Positions 1 to 10,264 of a stretch of DNA of 64,000 nt are shown in pieces. The position numbers and the translations under genes are program-made. Source of the stretch: Moraxella sp. ZY210820 (GTDB lineage: Bacteria > Pseudomonadota > Gammaproteobacteria > Pseudomonadales > Moraxellaceae); contig NZ_CP089978.1 in assembly GCF_030674635.1 (NCBI RefSeq), forward strand, positions 124,001-188,000, written 5' to 3'. Position 1 is the first letter of the stretch, and every line of letters starts with the position of its first letter. The notes under the pieces are model-generated. The model did not search any database, was not told the origin of the DNA, and saw only the letters and a program-made list of their open reading frames with translations.

Positions 1-1
1 T

Positions 2-1000
2 GAGCAAACTCGTCATCAATATATTGTATTTCAACAGCAATTAGAAAGTGATTATGAAAGCAGTATGAAAGCTTTACAGCAAATTCAAGCGAGTATGGAT
101 TATAAGCGTTTTTTAGAATCAATAGGTTTAAAAGATGGACAACAACTAGATTTTGCACAGGTGGAGCAAAAAATCCAACAGCATTTAGTCACTTTATCGA
201 CACAGCCTAAATTATTGAGTTTGCCTGAAGTTTTACAAAAATTAAATCGTTGGGTGGAAAAGAATTTGGTAGAAAGTTTATTTGCCATACAACAGCGATT
301 TGTGAGTTGGGTGGTGTGGTTTGGTGGTATATTATTGAGTGTATTGGTATTTGTGATATTATTATTTTCAACTGACCAAAGCCGTGTGAGTTTAAATACG
401 GTACAATTTACCGCCATGCATCATAGCACTTGGCAATGGAGTGTTGCGTTATTTGTATTGGCTTTAGTGCTGATGATGGGTGGGTTAATTTATACACGTA
501 AAAAACGCACAATGAAGGTATTATTACAGGCAAAACAGCATTTACATGATACACAACAGCAATTACGGGAATCTATGCAACAACATTTAGATTATAAACG
601 TAAACATTTAACCTTATATATGTTAGGTAAAAATCAAACACTTGTTGAAAAAATGCAACGTGATTATGTACAAAATCGTGAACAGTTATTATTTTTAGAT
701 TATTTATTATCCGATTTTGTGCATTATTGTCAAATTTCAGGGGTAAATGCTCATACCAATAATACACGTCTAACAGCAGAAGAATTACAACCTTTGCAGA
801 TATTGCACAATTTACAGCAAATAGCATGGCATAATCCTGCTCATTTGGAACATTTAGATATTTATGATGGCGAAACCAAATTATTTGTCCATCAGCTTGG
901 CGTAAGTTCACAACAAATTAAATTAAAACAACAATTAGCCGAAAAAATGGCGGGTGTTAAAAGCATTAAATTGCTGAAAAGCGGACATTTGAGCAAGTGA
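2..1000 (+). CDS. Coiled-coil membrane protein, unknown function (5' partial)
   Basis: The frame is open to the left edge of the window, 21 codons upstream of the first ATG at 65, so the gene is truncated at its 5' end; 332 residues are visible. Two hydrophobic segments (around nt 310-370 and 440-505) lie between Gln/Lys/Leu-rich stretches with coiled-coil character. I recognise no enzymatic motif. It is followed at 16 nt by a second membrane protein, and that gene overlaps a 780-codon gene, so the three look co-transcribed. The pattern suggests a membrane-anchored scaffold within a multi-gene system whose first part lies outside the window. Function is unknown. Confidence 0.8.
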   Translation, partial: EQTRHQYIVFQQQLESDYESSMKALQQIQASMDYKRFLESIGLKDGQQLDFAQVEQKIQQHLVTLSTQPKLLSLPEVLQKLNRWVEKNLVESLFAIQQRFVSWVVWFGGILLSVLVFVILLFSTDQSRVSLNTVQFTAMHHSTWQWSVALFVLALVLMMGGLIYTRKKRTMKVLLQAKQHLHDTQQQLRESMQQHLDYKRKHLTLYMLGKNQTLVEKMQRDYVQNREQLLFLDYLLSDFVHYCQISGVNAHTNNTRLTAEELQPLQILHNLQQIAWHNPAHLEHLDIYDGETKLFVHQLGVSSQQIKLKQQLAEKMAGVKSIKLLKSGHLSK

Positions 1001-1016
1001 AATAGGAAGATGAGAT

Positions 1017-1850
1017 ATGGCGAATATTAAATATCTACTTTTGATGATGTTTGGTTGGCTTGCGGTAACGACATCATTATTGATGACGATGATGGTCGCT
1101 AGTTATATCCCACGTGGCTTGATGTTTTTATGGCTGATTTGGCTGTGTGTGATGTTGTATCGATATAAAACCACGAAAGCTAATCGCTATCAACATAGTT
1201 TTGTATTGCTCGGAGGTGTGTTGTATAGTGTTATTTTTGCGATTTTGACTTATTATGGATTAACATATTTTGATATACTTTGGACGATGTTATCATTTGA
1301 AACTCAACAACGTGTTATGCAAGCGGTACAGTTCGTTTTTCCATTCCCACAGCAACTGATTGAATTTTTTTATATTTTAATGCTGATTTATGGTTATGGT
1401 TTTATGTTGTGGCGAGTAACATTATTGGTGCTGGCTGATGCATTACAACAAAAAAATAATCATTATCTTAATTTATTTTATCAACTGATATATGTTGAAC
1501 ATCAACAGCAATGGTTACTCAAACCTTATGTGCATGATTTAAAATATTTAGCGATTTTAGTGGCTATTTTGGCAAGTATTTTAAATTTACAGGTGGCGTA
1601 TTGGTTTTATCAGCAAATAGCTCATCAATGGTTAGTTTGGCTACAGGTGGCTTTGATAGTGTTGGCAGTGGATTGGTATTATTGGTTGAGTGGCGATTTA
1701 TATCGTCCAAATGCAGGACAATTTTCACAACAGGTACAATTACCGCAACACTCACCGAATTTTGAATCGTTATGGCGACGTTATCATCAATTTTGGAAAG
1801 ATAAATGGTTGGTGGCAGGCAATCGTAGTACAGGAGGGAAAGAACGATGA
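1017..1850 (+). CDS. Polytopic membrane protein, unknown function
   Basis: This 277-residue protein has about six to seven predicted transmembrane segments and ends in a short basic tail (RSTGGKER). A GGAAG-like ribosome-binding sequence precedes the ATG. Its TGA stop overlaps the ATG of the next gene (ATGATG at 1847), a typical sign of translational coupling. No transporter or enzyme signature is evident. Aromatic residues are abundant near the membrane edges. Its position between a coiled-coil membrane protein and a large soluble protein implies a shared complex or pathway, but that is inference from gene order only. Confidence 0.8.
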   Translation: MANIKYLLLMMFGWLAVTTSLLMTMMVASYIPRGLMFLWLIWLCVMLYRYKTTKANRYQHSFVLLGGVLYSVIFAILTYYGLTYFDILWTMLSFETQQRVMQAVQFVFPFPQQLIEFFYILMLIYGYGFMLWRVTLLVLADALQQKNNHYLNLFYQLIYVEHQQQWLLKPYVHDLKYLAILVAILASILNLQVAYWFYQQIAHQWLVWLQVALIVLAVDWYYWLSGDLYRPNAGQFSQQVQLPQHSPNFESLWRRYHQFWKDKWLVAGNRSTGGKER

Positions 1851-4189
1851 TGGACGGTATTAAAAAATTATTAAATGAAAAAAAAGCAGTAATTATCCAA
1901 AGTTTTCCAAATGAAAAACTATTGGATCTTATTCAGCAACATGTGGTGAATATGACGCGTAAGGGACATCATGTATTGGTGTTGTCATCACAAGCGAATC
2001 ATGAACCGCATAAAACCAAGTATAATGTGTTTTTACAACACGCTTTTGTGATGGATAATTTTTTGCAAGGTTTTGGCTATCAATGTGATATTCATCAATT
2101 TATGGAGATGTTTAAATCTAATCGTTATGATGCATGGTTATCTAAGCTTAAATTGATTATTATTGATGGTGGTGAACATATTTTTTATGATCCAACTTTA
2201 TGGGAAACGGCGAGTTATTTATTACAAGATAAATTAATAGAGTTAAATTGCAAAAAATTTCCACATTTGTTGATATTAATTGAGCCGAGACGTTCGTGTG
2301 AGTCTGCATTAAAAGAATGTATTCCCTTGTATGAAACCAATTTTATTGGGCAAAATGAAACGGATATTTGGAATGAAACTACATTTTTATTGGATAAAGA
2401 CCATATCGAACAACATTGGTGGACAATTTGGTCTTCAGAACAAAGCCGTGATTATTTAAATCAATTTGACCCGAATCATCATAGTAAAAGTGTGGGTATT
2501 ATTGCTCCATTGGCACAATTTGCAGGTAAACATCAGATTGATAAACAACAAAATTTAGCTTTTATTACGTCTAATAGTGGTGAAGTGGATCGACTTGAAA
2601 ATCTAGTAGAGTTAGAAGGACAAATTTTATATCAGCTAGAAAATGAATTATCATGGCAGACTTTTCAAAATATCCGTAATTTTCAAGGCTGTGTTAGTGT
2701 TTATAGTCAGCATGGTAATCCGTGGGTTAAATTGCGTAAATTAGCCACAATGTTTCCAAAAGCATCATTATTTAATGTAGTTGCACATAATAATATGTTG
2801 TTGGATTATGTGTTGGCAAATGCCTATTGTTTTGCTAGTGTGCCATTACAAGCTTTTGCTCCAAAAATTAGACGTAATTCGGGTTATAACACCATTTTGA
2901 CGTTATTGCACCGTTTACAATTAATGGGCGAATTGGCGTTAAGCACCATTCAATACGCTTTAACAGGCATTCAATATAGCGATGATTTGGAACATAGCCA
3001 ATTACAACGTTTAGATTTAATGGATTGTTTTAGTACTTTTCAACAATTAGTGGCTGAATATTTTAGCCCATATATTGCCCAACAATTACGTTTAGAACGC
3101 CGTATGCAATGGTCTGCGGAGCAAAAGCAATATGTGGCTCAGTCTTATGTGCAGTTGTACAATGAACAATTAAATTTATCGATTGATTGGTTACAAACAG
3201 TACAAGTGAGCGATGGGCATAATCATTTTACGACTTTACTCAAAGACCATGTATTTCAACAATATTGGAAAGGAAAATTAGTAGGTTTTTGTGGTAAATT
3301 GTTTGAAGTTGAACAAATTGATATGGTCAATCGTAGTATCAAAATTATTCATTGTAATAATAAATCATTAATTGACTATCGAGTGCAAAAGCAAATTCGT
3401 ATTCATCAACCATCGCCACAATGGAAAGTAATTAAGCGTTTATCTCATCAACAAACCTATGGTTTAACACAAGTGAGTATAGAATGCTTAAGTCTCGATT
3501 TTTCGGTACAATCAGGCTATATTGTTAGTAGTCCAAGTCATTGGAAAACGCCACCGATTTTACAAGCAAGTGAGCAACAAAATAATATCCGTCATTATGT
3601 ACATGGGCGTGCCTTAAAAATACAATTACTGAATGAACAAGGCGAATCAGTCTTGAGTGATGCGATGGTAACGGCTTTTAGTGCGTGGTTGAATGAAGTG
3701 GCGATTACTTTATTTCCAGAAGTGTATCCATTTTTTATTTCGGCGGCAGAATTACAAACAGGGCAAACGGCACGCCCGCAACAGCGTATTATTCAATATT
3801 GTGTGCCTGAATTGATTATGTCTGAAAGTTATCAGGCAAAAAGTGCGATATGGGTATTTGAAGATAGTCAAACCGATTTGGGTATTATTAGTAGTGTGCT
3901 TGAGCATTATTTGTATTTATTTGATTTGTGTTATGATTGGCTGAAATGGTACAGCCAAGAACAAGAAACATCGATACAATTGCTTGACCGTGTGTGTTTG
4001 CACAATATGCCGAAAAATACGAAACATTGGTTTAGTTATGGTTTAGATGAATTAGACCCATGTTTTGATTTTGATGGTTTAAAACAATGTTTGGAACAAG
4101 TGTTTGTGCCTTATCAAGTATTTGATTTGTCAGAACGCCGTGAACGTGTGCAACAGCAAGTGGAAAAATATTGTTATTTGCAAGGTTAG
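1847..4189 (+). CDS. Large soluble protein with degenerate helicase-like features
   Basis: This is a 780-residue protein (ATG at 1847, or 779 from the ATG at 1850). Residues around 101-111 read KLIIIDGGEH, resembling a helicase Walker B/DExH strand in which the canonical Asp-Glu pair is displaced; no GKT/GKS P-loop is seen upstream. Near residues 668-678 the string VFEDSQTDLG, followed by a helical segment, recalls C-terminal regions of some SF2-type defence and repair helicases. Both resemblances are weak. Seen directly: no signal peptide and no membrane segment. A catalytically dead or highly diverged helicase-like subunit is my best guess, and an unrelated fold is quite possible. Confidence 0.75.
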   Translation: MMDGIKKLLNEKKAVIIQSFPNEKLLDLIQQHVVNMTRKGHHVLVLSSQANHEPHKTKYNVFLQHAFVMDNFLQGFGYQCDIHQFMEMFKSNRYDAWLSKLKLIIIDGGEHIFYDPTLWETASYLLQDKLIELNCKKFPHLLILIEPRRSCESALKECIPLYETNFIGQNETDIWNETTFLLDKDHIEQHWWTIWSSEQSRDYLNQFDPNHHSKSVGIIAPLAQFAGKHQIDKQQNLAFITSNSGEVDRLENLVELEGQILYQLENELSWQTFQNIRNFQGCVSVYSQHGNPWVKLRKLATMFPKASLFNVVAHNNMLLDYVLANAYCFASVPLQAFAPKIRRNSGYNTILTLLHRLQLMGELALSTIQYALTGIQYSDDLEHSQLQRLDLMDCFSTFQQLVAEYFSPYIAQQLRLERRMQWSAEQKQYVAQSYVQLYNEQLNLSIDWLQTVQVSDGHNHFTTLLKDHVFQQYWKGKLVGFCGKLFEVEQIDMVNRSIKIIHCNNKSLIDYRVQKQIRIHQPSPQWKVIKRLSHQQTYGLTQVSIECLSLDFSVQSGYIVSSPSHWKTPPILQASEQQNNIRHYVHGRALKIQLLNEQGESVLSDAMVTAFSAWLNEVAITLFPEVYPFFISAAELQTGQTARPQQRIIQYCVPELIMSESYQAKSAIWVFEDSQTDLGIISSVLEHYLYLFDLCYDWLKWYSQEQETSIQLLDRVCLHNMPKNTKHWFSYGLDELDPCFDFDGLKQCLEQVFVPYQVFDLSERRERVQQQVEKYCYLQG

Positions 4190-4216
4190 ATAATTTGGTG
4201 AATAGTGAGAAAAGTC

Positions 4217-4693
4217 ATGTATATTAATTTTGATGATTATCCTTTTGAAATGATATTAACTTATAGCTTTAAAGAAGATATGGTTAATCAAGAAGAATAC
4301 ATATCCGATGTTAGAGCATTAACTTTGAATCCTGATAAGCCACTGTTAGGTTTAAAAGGTAATAAAGGACTATATGCTACACCTGAATGGTGGGAAAGTA
4401 TTGACAATAGAAATATTCCTAGTATCACATTTTGTGGAGAGATTATTAGGACTTATGTTGCTGGCATGGATAATTCAAATACTGATAATTCGTTCTCTTT
4501 TCTTTCCCAAGAAAATAGGATTTTAGATGAAAGTATTTATTATATTGATAAAAAACATCAACAGTTATTTAAGAAAAGGCATTTTGTAGTGATTGTATAT
4601 GCTTTTGACGAAATGAAAGTAAGCACTCCTGAGAATCCGGATTTTAGTAACATAGTTTTAGAAATGGCTGTTTCAAAATACCCTATTCCTTAA
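4217..4693 (+). CDS. Hypothetical small acidic protein
   Basis: The protein has 158 residues from the ATG at 4217; a GTG at 4205 would add four residues. It begins MYINFDDYPFEMIL and has no signal peptide or membrane segment. It starts 27 nt after the 780-residue gene and could be the last member of that operon. Size and acidic, aromatic-rich character resemble many immunity-type proteins, but no family can be named. The gene runs towards hisF, and a perfect palindrome sits between their stop codons. Confidence 0.65.
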   Translation: MYINFDDYPFEMILTYSFKEDMVNQEEYISDVRALTLNPDKPLLGLKGNKGLYATPEWWESIDNRNIPSITFCGEIIRTYVAGMDNSNTDNSFSFLSQENRILDESIYYIDKKHQQLFKKRHFVVIVYAFDEMKVSTPENPDFSNIVLEMAVSKYPIP

Positions 4694-4702
4694 CATTTAA
4701 AC

Positions 4703-4723
4703 AAGGTGCGTAATACGCACCTT
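4703..4723. repeat. Palindrome with GGTGCGTA arms between convergent genes
   Basis: Two perfect 10-base arms (AAGGTGCGTA and TACGCACCTT) flank a single A. It lies between the stop codons of convergent genes and has no T-run, so it may be a dispersed palindromic repeat rather than a classical terminator. The same GGTGCGTAATACGCACC core recurs at 31981-31997 in the thiC leader. Confidence 0.7.
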
Positions 4724-4742
4724 ACCAATTGTCAAGAACAAA

Positions 4743-5501
4743 TTACAATCGCATTTCAATACCTTGTTCCGCCAAATACTGCTTCGCTTCAGGAATGGTA
4801 TGTTGCCCAAAATGGAAAATACTCGCCGCTAAAACAGCGTCCGCACCGCCTTGTAAAATACCATCAGCCAAATGTTGCAAATTCCCCACACCACCAGAGG
4901 CAATGGTCGGCACATTAACATGGTCATTAATGGCACGCATAAGGGCAATATCATAACCTGCTTTTGTACCATCAGCATCCATACTAGTAATGAGTAATTC
5001 GCCTGCACCATATTCAGCCATTTTAATTGACCATTCAATCGCATCAATCCCTGTCGGTTTACGTCCGCCGTGTGTAAAAATTTCCCATTTATTATCAGCG
5101 ACTTTTTTGGCATCAATCGCGACCACGATACATTGAGCCCCAAAACGTAAAGACGCTTCCTGAACAAATTCAGGATTAAACACCGCTGCTGAATTAATAC
5201 TCACTTTATCCGCACCAGCATTGAGCAATAAACGAATATCTTCAATTTTACGTACACCACCGCCTACGGTTAAAGGTACAAAAACCGTTTCTGCCATACG
5301 TTCGACCGTACGATAAGTGGTATCTCGTCCATGATGTGTTGCAGTAATATCTAAAAAAGTAATTTCATCGGCACCTTGTTCGTTATAACGGCGTGCCACT
5401 TCTACAGGGTCGCCTGCATCACGAATGTCTAAAAATTGTACACCTTTAACCACACGTCCATTATCAACATCTAAACAAGGAATAATACGTTTTGCAAGCA
5501 T
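4743..5501 (-). CDS. hisF: Imidazole glycerol phosphate synthase subunit HisF
   Basis: HisF is the cyclase subunit that, with HisH, turns PRFAR and glutamine-derived ammonia into imidazole glycerol phosphate and AICAR in histidine synthesis. The 252-residue (beta/alpha)8 barrel starts [20 protein letters not shown], and the catalytic aspartates are seen in CLDVD and in AIDAKK. The ATG at 5501 is preferred over the in-frame ATG at 5510 because a GGA ribosome-binding sequence is suitably spaced only for the former and because HisF proteins normally begin with MLAKRIIP. No other his gene is adjacent here. Confidence 0.95.
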   Translation of the reverse strand: MLAKRIIPCLDVDNGRVVKGVQFLDIRDAGDPVEVARRYNEQGADEITFLDITATHHGRDTTYRTVERMAETVFVPLTVGGGVRKIEDIRLLLNAGADKVSINSAAVFNPEFVQEASLRFGAQCIVVAIDAKKVADNKWEIFTHGGRKPTGIDAIEWSIKMAEYGAGELLITSMDADGTKAGYDIALMRAINDHVNVPTIASGGVGNLQHLADGILQGGADAVLAASIFHFGQHTIPEAKQYLAEQGIEMRL

Positions 5502-5735
5502 AATAGCCATTCCATCATAAAAAATTAGCTTATTTTAACAGCCATCATGTTGAGATTAAAGGGGCAGTGTATAGATTATGATAAAATATTGCAATATCAA
5601 TCATTTGCCATAAAATTCATCATGTATAATAACTATATCTAAAAAAGTGATAAAGATACAAAAAAATACTATTTCTGTCGTATAACTAAATCGATTAATA
5701 TGCTTGCCATTTATGACATATTATTTTTAGGTCTG

Positions 5736-6749
5736 ATGATGAAAATAAAATTAAAAGCACTGATTGCCAGTGCATTATTCGCAACTGGTATTGGCGTATC
5801 TGCTCCTGTGGTGGCGGCTGATAAAGAGTTTTTAAATGTAGCGTACGATGCAACACGTGAGTTTTATGTTGATGTCAATAAATCATTTGGTATTTATTGG
5901 AAAAATCGTACAGGTCAAACAGTGAATTTTAAACAATCACATGGTGGTTCGGGTAAACAGGCTCGTTCAGTGGTTGATGGTTTAAAGGCTGATGTTGTAA
6001 CTTTAGCATTGGCACAAGATATTGATGCGATTGCCAAAACAGGACAATTGCCAACCGATTGGCAAAAGAAATTCCCAAATAATTCAGCTCCTTATACATC
6101 AGCGATTGTCTTTATGGTGCGTAAAGGTAATCCAAAAAATATTAAAGATTGGGTGGACTTAACCCGTGATGGTGTGGAAATTGTAACGCCTAATCCTAAA
6201 ACAGGCGGTTTACCACGTTGGATTTATTTATCTGCTTGGGGTTATGCACTTAAACAACCCAATGGTAATGATGCAACCGCTCGTGAATTTGTCAGCAAAA
6301 TGTATCACAACGTAAAAGTGATGGATTCTGCGGCTCGTGCGTCAATGACAACATTTGCGGAACGTAAAATTGGCGATGTATTATTGACTTGGGAAAATGA
6401 AGCGTTAATGACGTTAAAAACGCTGGGTAATAATGAATATGAAATCATTTATCCATCGATTTCTATTTTAACTGAGCCATCAGTGGCTGTGGTTGAAAAA
6501 AATGTGGAAAAAAATGGTAATAAATGGTTAGCAACGGGTTATATTAACTTTTTATATTCGCCTTATGGACAAGAGTTAGCGGCAAAACACTATTACCGTC
6601 CACGTAACGAGCAAGTTTTAGCTAAATATCGTAGCCAATTCCCAGAGTTAAAAACATTTACTATTGATGAAATGTTTGGCGGTTGGACGAAGGCACAAGA
6701 AACCCATTTTGTGAATGGTGGTGTTTTTGATCAGATTTATAAAAAATAA
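5736..6749 (+). CDS. sbp: Periplasmic sulfate-binding protein of an ABC transporter
   Basis: The 337-residue precursor captures sulfate or thiosulfate for a CysUWA-type ABC importer. It begins with a signal peptide (MMKIKLKALIASALF... ending near APVVAA) followed by the mature start DKEFLNVAYDATREFY, characteristic of Sbp/CysP. The GGSGKQARSVVDGLKADVV region forms the ligand-binding part in this family. An ATG at 5736 preceded by a TTAGG sequence is chosen over an upstream in-frame ATG at 5700, which would place residues before the signal peptide. No permease or ATPase genes are adjacent, so the rest of the transporter must be elsewhere. A terminator hairpin follows. Confidence 0.9.
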   Translation: MMKIKLKALIASALFATGIGVSAPVVAADKEFLNVAYDATREFYVDVNKSFGIYWKNRTGQTVNFKQSHGGSGKQARSVVDGLKADVVTLALAQDIDAIAKTGQLPTDWQKKFPNNSAPYTSAIVFMVRKGNPKNIKDWVDLTRDGVEIVTPNPKTGGLPRWIYLSAWGYALKQPNGNDATAREFVSKMYHNVKVMDSAARASMTTFAERKIGDVLLTWENEALMTLKTLGNNEYEIIYPSISILTEPSVAVVEKNVEKNGNKWLATGYINFLYSPYGQELAAKHYYRPRNEQVLAKYRSQFPELKTFTIDEMFGGWTKAQETHFVNGGVFDQIYKK

Positions 6750-6771
6750 ATTATAAATCATTGGTTTGATA

Positions 6772-6805
6772 GAAGGGCGGAATATGATTTCGCCCTTTTA
6801 GTTTT
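6772..6805 (+). terminator. Rho-independent terminator after sbp
   Basis: A stem of AAGGGCGGAA with TTTCGCCCTT (one G-T pair, five-base loop) is followed by a T-rich tract. It lies 20-50 nt past the sulfate-binding protein stop codon. Confidence 0.75.
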
Positions 6806-6818
6806 GATGAAAGTGCTA

Positions 6819-7412
6819 TTAAATTTGAATCTGTTCAGGACAATGGACGCCTTGTAAAGCATTTTGTATTTGCTGTAAATCATCACAAATTAATAATTTA
6901 GCACGATGTTGTGGTGGTAAAAAACCTTCTTGCACCGCATGGTCTAATTGCTGGACTAAGGCATTGTAAAAACCATTGATATTATAAATTATCATGGTTT
7001 TTTGATGTTGATTTAGTTGAGCCCATGTCGCAACTTCTAAAATTTCTTCAAAAGTTCCTAACCCGCCGGGTAGAGCAATAAAAGCACAGGCACGTTCCGC
7101 CATTAACGCTTTACGTTGATGCATGGTTTTTACGATATGTAATTCAGTTAAATCAGCATGAGCAATTTCATAATCTAGCATAAATTCAGGAATAACGCCG
7201 ACTACTTCACTACCCTCAGCGAGTGCAATATCAGAGACTTCGCCCATTAAACCAATACTCGCCCCACCATAAACCACGCCAAAACCTTGTTGGCATATAT
7301 GCTTAATCAGTTCATGACTTTTTTGCTGATAAATTTCATGATTGCCCATACGAGAACCACAATAAACAGCAATGAGTGGACGAGTAGTTTTAATATTAGA
7401 TAATTCAGACAT
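6819..7412 (-). CDS. LOG family cytokinin-type nucleotide phosphoribohydrolase
   Basis: This 197-residue Rossmann-like protein carries the LOG-family signature PGGLGTFEEILE together with the upstream MHQRK...ER arginine motif. LOG enzymes hydrolyse cytokinin ribotides or, more generally, purine nucleoside 5'-monophosphates to free base and ribose 5-phosphate. In bacteria the true substrate is often unclear and the old annotation is lysine decarboxylase-like. It is a single gene, convergent with sbp and divergent from the TerC gene. Function assignment is by family motif. Confidence 0.88.
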   Translation of the reverse strand: MSELSNIKTTRPLIAVYCGSRMGNHEIYQQKSHELIKHICQQGFGVVYGGASIGLMGEVSDIALAEGSEVVGVIPEFMLDYEIAHADLTELHIVKTMHQRKALMAERACAFIALPGGLGTFEEILEVATWAQLNQHQKTMIIYNINGFYNALVQQLDHAVQEGFLPPQHRAKLLICDDLQQIQNALQGVHCPEQIQI

Positions 7413-7653
7413 AAAGTATTTCTCAAATGTTTAGGTTTAAATAGGTTTAGATTTTGACATATATACGGACTTAAAACACTATTTTAAATAAAAATATTCA
7501 AAATAATACATAAAAAAGATGATTTTTTTGTTAGGCTTGTTATACTAATATTTTTTATGTAGAAGTGTTTTTTGATATGGACAGTGACAGTTGTTATTGT
7601 AACTTAAACTTTATTCAACCATTTGTAATAAATCAACCTTATGGAGTACAGCT

Positions 7654-9243
7654 ATGCTTATAGAATGGATGTATGACCCATCAGCATGGGTTGGTTTATT
7701 AACCTTAATCGTCTTAGAAATAGTACTTGGTATTGATAACCTTGTATTTATTGCTATCTTAGCGGAAAAGCTCCCACCTGAACAACGTAATAAAGCTCGT
7801 GTCATTGGTTTAAGCCTTGCTTTGGGTATGCGTTTAGTATTACTTGCTTCGATTGCTTGGGTAGTTACTTTAACAAAGCCATTATTTCATATTTTAGAAC
7901 ATCCGTTTTCAGGACGAGATTTAATTTTACTTTTTGGTGGTCTATTCTTGTTGTTTAAAGCAACAATGGAATTACACGAGCGTATTGCAGGTAAAGAACA
8001 TATAAAACATGACCACCCTGTGCACGCTGCTTTTTGGGTAGTTATTGCACAAATTGTCGTACTTGATGCGGTATTCTCACTCGATAGCGTGATTACCGCA
8101 GTGGGTATGGTAAAAGACCTATCTATTATGATTACTGCAGTGGTGGTAGCGATGGTTGTCATGCTGTGGTTCTCAAAAGCCTTGATGGATTATGTCAATA
8201 AACACCCAACAGTCGTAATTCTATGTCTAGGTTTTTTGTGGGGTATTGGTTTATTGTTGGTGGCAGAAGGTTTCGGTTTCCATATTCCAAAAGCTTATTT
8301 ATATGCTGCGATTGGTTTCTCGGTCTTGGTGGAGGGGTTAAATCAATTAACTCGCCGTAAACAAGAAAAACGTGTTACTACATCAGATTTACGTTATCGT
8401 ACAGCATCGGCTGTTTTGCGTATGTTGGGCGGTAAAAATTCAGGTAAAGTGATGGATAGCCAACAAAATGAACCTGAAAATATTTTAAAAACAGATGCTT
8501 ATGCCGATGAAATTTTTGATGAACAACATGGCGTATATCATAGTGTGATGGTACAAGGTGTACTTGGTTTATCTGAGCGTCCTGTTAAATCGATTATGAC
8601 GCCACGTCCAGAATTAGAATGGATTAATCTTGATGAAGATGCGGAACGTATTCAACAACGGTTAATGAAAACATCGCATACACGTTTAATTGTGGCACGT
8701 GGTGAATTGGATAATTTACAAGGTATTGTAGCAACGCATAGTGTATTTAATGACTTTGTAAATACAGGTAAGTTTAATATTGAACAGCATTTACGTCAGC
8801 CGTTGGTGGTACATGAAAATGCACATATTTTGATGGTCATGGAACAGCTCCGTCAAACACCATTACAGATGGCGATTGTACTGAATGAATATGGTTCGAT
8901 TGAAGGTATTCTTACTCCAATTGATGTACTTGAAGCCATTGCAGGTGAATTTAAAGATGAGAATGAGCCTGAAGTCGTGGCAGAAAGTTTAAGTGATGGT
9001 TCGTGGATTTTAGAAGCATTGACCGATATTCGCCATGTGTCGCTACTATTAGGGCAAGATTTAGTTGATGAAAATGAACAATATTCAACTTTATCAGGTT
9101 TTATTTTGGCACATTTTGGACGCTTACCCGCAGAACAAGAAAGTTTTGTCATGCATGGTTATCGTTTTACGGTGATGAATATGGACGGTCAAAAAATTGA
9201 TAAAGTACATATTGAATCTTTAGAAAGTAAAGATGAAGTTTAA
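7654..9243 (+). CDS. TerC-family membrane protein with CBS pair and CorC/HlyC domain
   Basis: The protein has 529 residues. Its N-terminal half (about 1-235) has seven membrane segments with the TerC-type acidic motif [12 protein letters not shown] and a second [13 protein letters not shown] motif. After a linker come two CBS domains (about 300-420) and a C-terminal CorC/HlyC transporter-associated domain. This YoaE-like architecture is linked to metal (Mn2+) export or membrane metallo-protein supply, though precise substrates are uncertain. A GGAG sequence precedes the ATG. It is followed by a bidirectional terminator and stands alone. Confidence 0.9.
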   Translation: MLIEWMYDPSAWVGLLTLIVLEIVLGIDNLVFIAILAEKLPPEQRNKARVIGLSLALGMRLVLLASIAWVVTLTKPLFHILEHPFSGRDLILLFGGLFLLFKATMELHERIAGKEHIKHDHPVHAAFWVVIAQIVVLDAVFSLDSVITAVGMVKDLSIMITAVVVAMVVMLWFSKALMDYVNKHPTVVILCLGFLWGIGLLLVAEGFGFHIPKAYLYAAIGFSVLVEGLNQLTRRKQEKRVTTSDLRYRTASAVLRMLGGKNSGKVMDSQQNEPENILKTDAYADEIFDEQHGVYHSVMVQGVLGLSERPVKSIMTPRPELEWINLDEDAERIQQRLMKTSHTRLIVARGELDNLQGIVATHSVFNDFVNTGKFNIEQHLRQPLVVHENAHILMVMEQLRQTPLQMAIVLNEYGSIEGILTPIDVLEAIAGEFKDENEPEVVAESLSDGSWILEALTDIRHVSLLLGQDLVDENEQYSTLSGFILAHFGRLPAEQESFVMHGYRFTVMNMDGQKIDKVHIESLESKDEV

Positions 9244-9273
9244 GCATTTATTTTCTATTTGATTGAAAATGTT

Positions 9274-9310
9274 AAAAGGCGATTATCTCAATAATCGCCT
9301 TTAATTTTAT
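9274..9310. terminator. Bidirectional terminator between TerC and CPBP genes
   Basis: The stem AAAGGCGATTAT / ATAATCGCCTTT has a four-base loop and is followed by a T-rich tract on the plus strand, with an A-rich flank that gives U residues for the minus strand. It separates two convergent genes. Confidence 0.8.
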
Positions 9311-10035
9311 TCTAAATCAAGTAAATACAATGGTAATCCCAAGCCAAATATATCAAAAAAAGAATGAGCTAACATAAATGCGGGTAAATCATCATATTTA
9401 TAACGCAATAATGCAAATACTATGCCCAATGTCGTAATGGTCATTGCTCCTGCAATGCCTTGATAAGTATGAAATGCAAAACGAATCAATAAACTAAATA
9501 GAATGACATAAGGTAAATATTTTTTATTTACAGCAAAAATTAAACCAAGAAAAAATAACTCTTCAAAAAAACCATTGAGCAAGGCAAATAACATTAACGA
9601 CCATGACATTTGGCTTAAATGTTGTTCAGCAGTATAATATTCTGTTGTAGCTGTCATATCAGGATAATGAGCAGGATATAACCACGCATGAACATATTCA
9701 TAGCACGTTGCAACAGTACCAGCAATGAGAATATACAACAAAATTTTCAATGGTGTTGTCAAAGAAAATTTAAAATTCAATGAGTTAAAATCAAATTTAC
9801 GCAATTTCAAATAGATAAACGCTAAAACTAACGCTGCAATTTCACTCGTAATTCCCCAAATATTGAGGTCTGGGGTAAAACTCAATTGTTCAGGCATAAC
9901 CAATTGCTGGGCGTGTAAAGAAAAATATTGTACCGTTGAGTCATAAATGGCATGACCGAAAAAAATACAGGTTAAAATCGCAATATCAATGAGATTTAAA
10001 TGCGATATTTCTTTATCATTTTTTAAAGAATACAT
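9307..10035 (-). CDS. CPBP family intramembrane metalloprotease
   Basis: The 242-residue polytopic membrane protein contains the three CPBP/CAAX-protease motifs in order: EELFFLG (glutamate pair), a histidine in FAFHTYQG, and LAHSFFD. In this family these residues form a glutamate/histidine metal site inside the membrane. Bacterial members process prenylated or unprenylated membrane proteins and are often tied to peptide maturation or immunity; the substrate here is unknown. ATG at 10035 is preferred to a TTG at 10047. No bacteriocin-like gene is visible beside it. Confidence 0.85.
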   Translation of the reverse strand: MYSLKNDKEISHLNLIDIAILTCIFFGHAIYDSTVQYFSLHAQQLVMPEQLSFTPDLNIWGITSEIAALVLAFIYLKLRKFDFNSLNFKFSLTTPLKILLYILIAGTVATCYEYVHAWLYPAHYPDMTATTEYYTAEQHLSQMSWSLMLFALLNGFFEELFFLGLIFAVNKKYLPYVILFSLLIRFAFHTYQGIAGAMTITTLGIVFALLRYKYDDLPAFMLAHSFFDIFGLGLPLYLLDLE

Positions 10036-10264
10036 TATATCAACCAAATCATTATGTTATCTTATATTATAATTATATTGATATAACATAACAATCATTG
10101 GTTTCATACCATTACAAATTTTAGTAGAATAATAAAATTTAGAACAAATCAGGTATATTGACCGAAACTTCCTAATTTTACTGTCATTTCAGCACTTGTA
10201 TCACATGGCAAGATATAGCACGATAAGCCATTATCAACATCAAGTTAATTTTGAGGATTTTATC

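Noticed and set aside
4706..4956. Plus-strand open frames across the end of hisF
   Set aside because: They lie antisense to the well-supported hisF coding sequence and have no family features.
6819..7412. LOG-type protein as a lysine decarboxylase
   Set aside because: The PGGxGTxxE and arginine motifs identify the phosphoribohydrolase family; the decarboxylase name is a legacy annotation.
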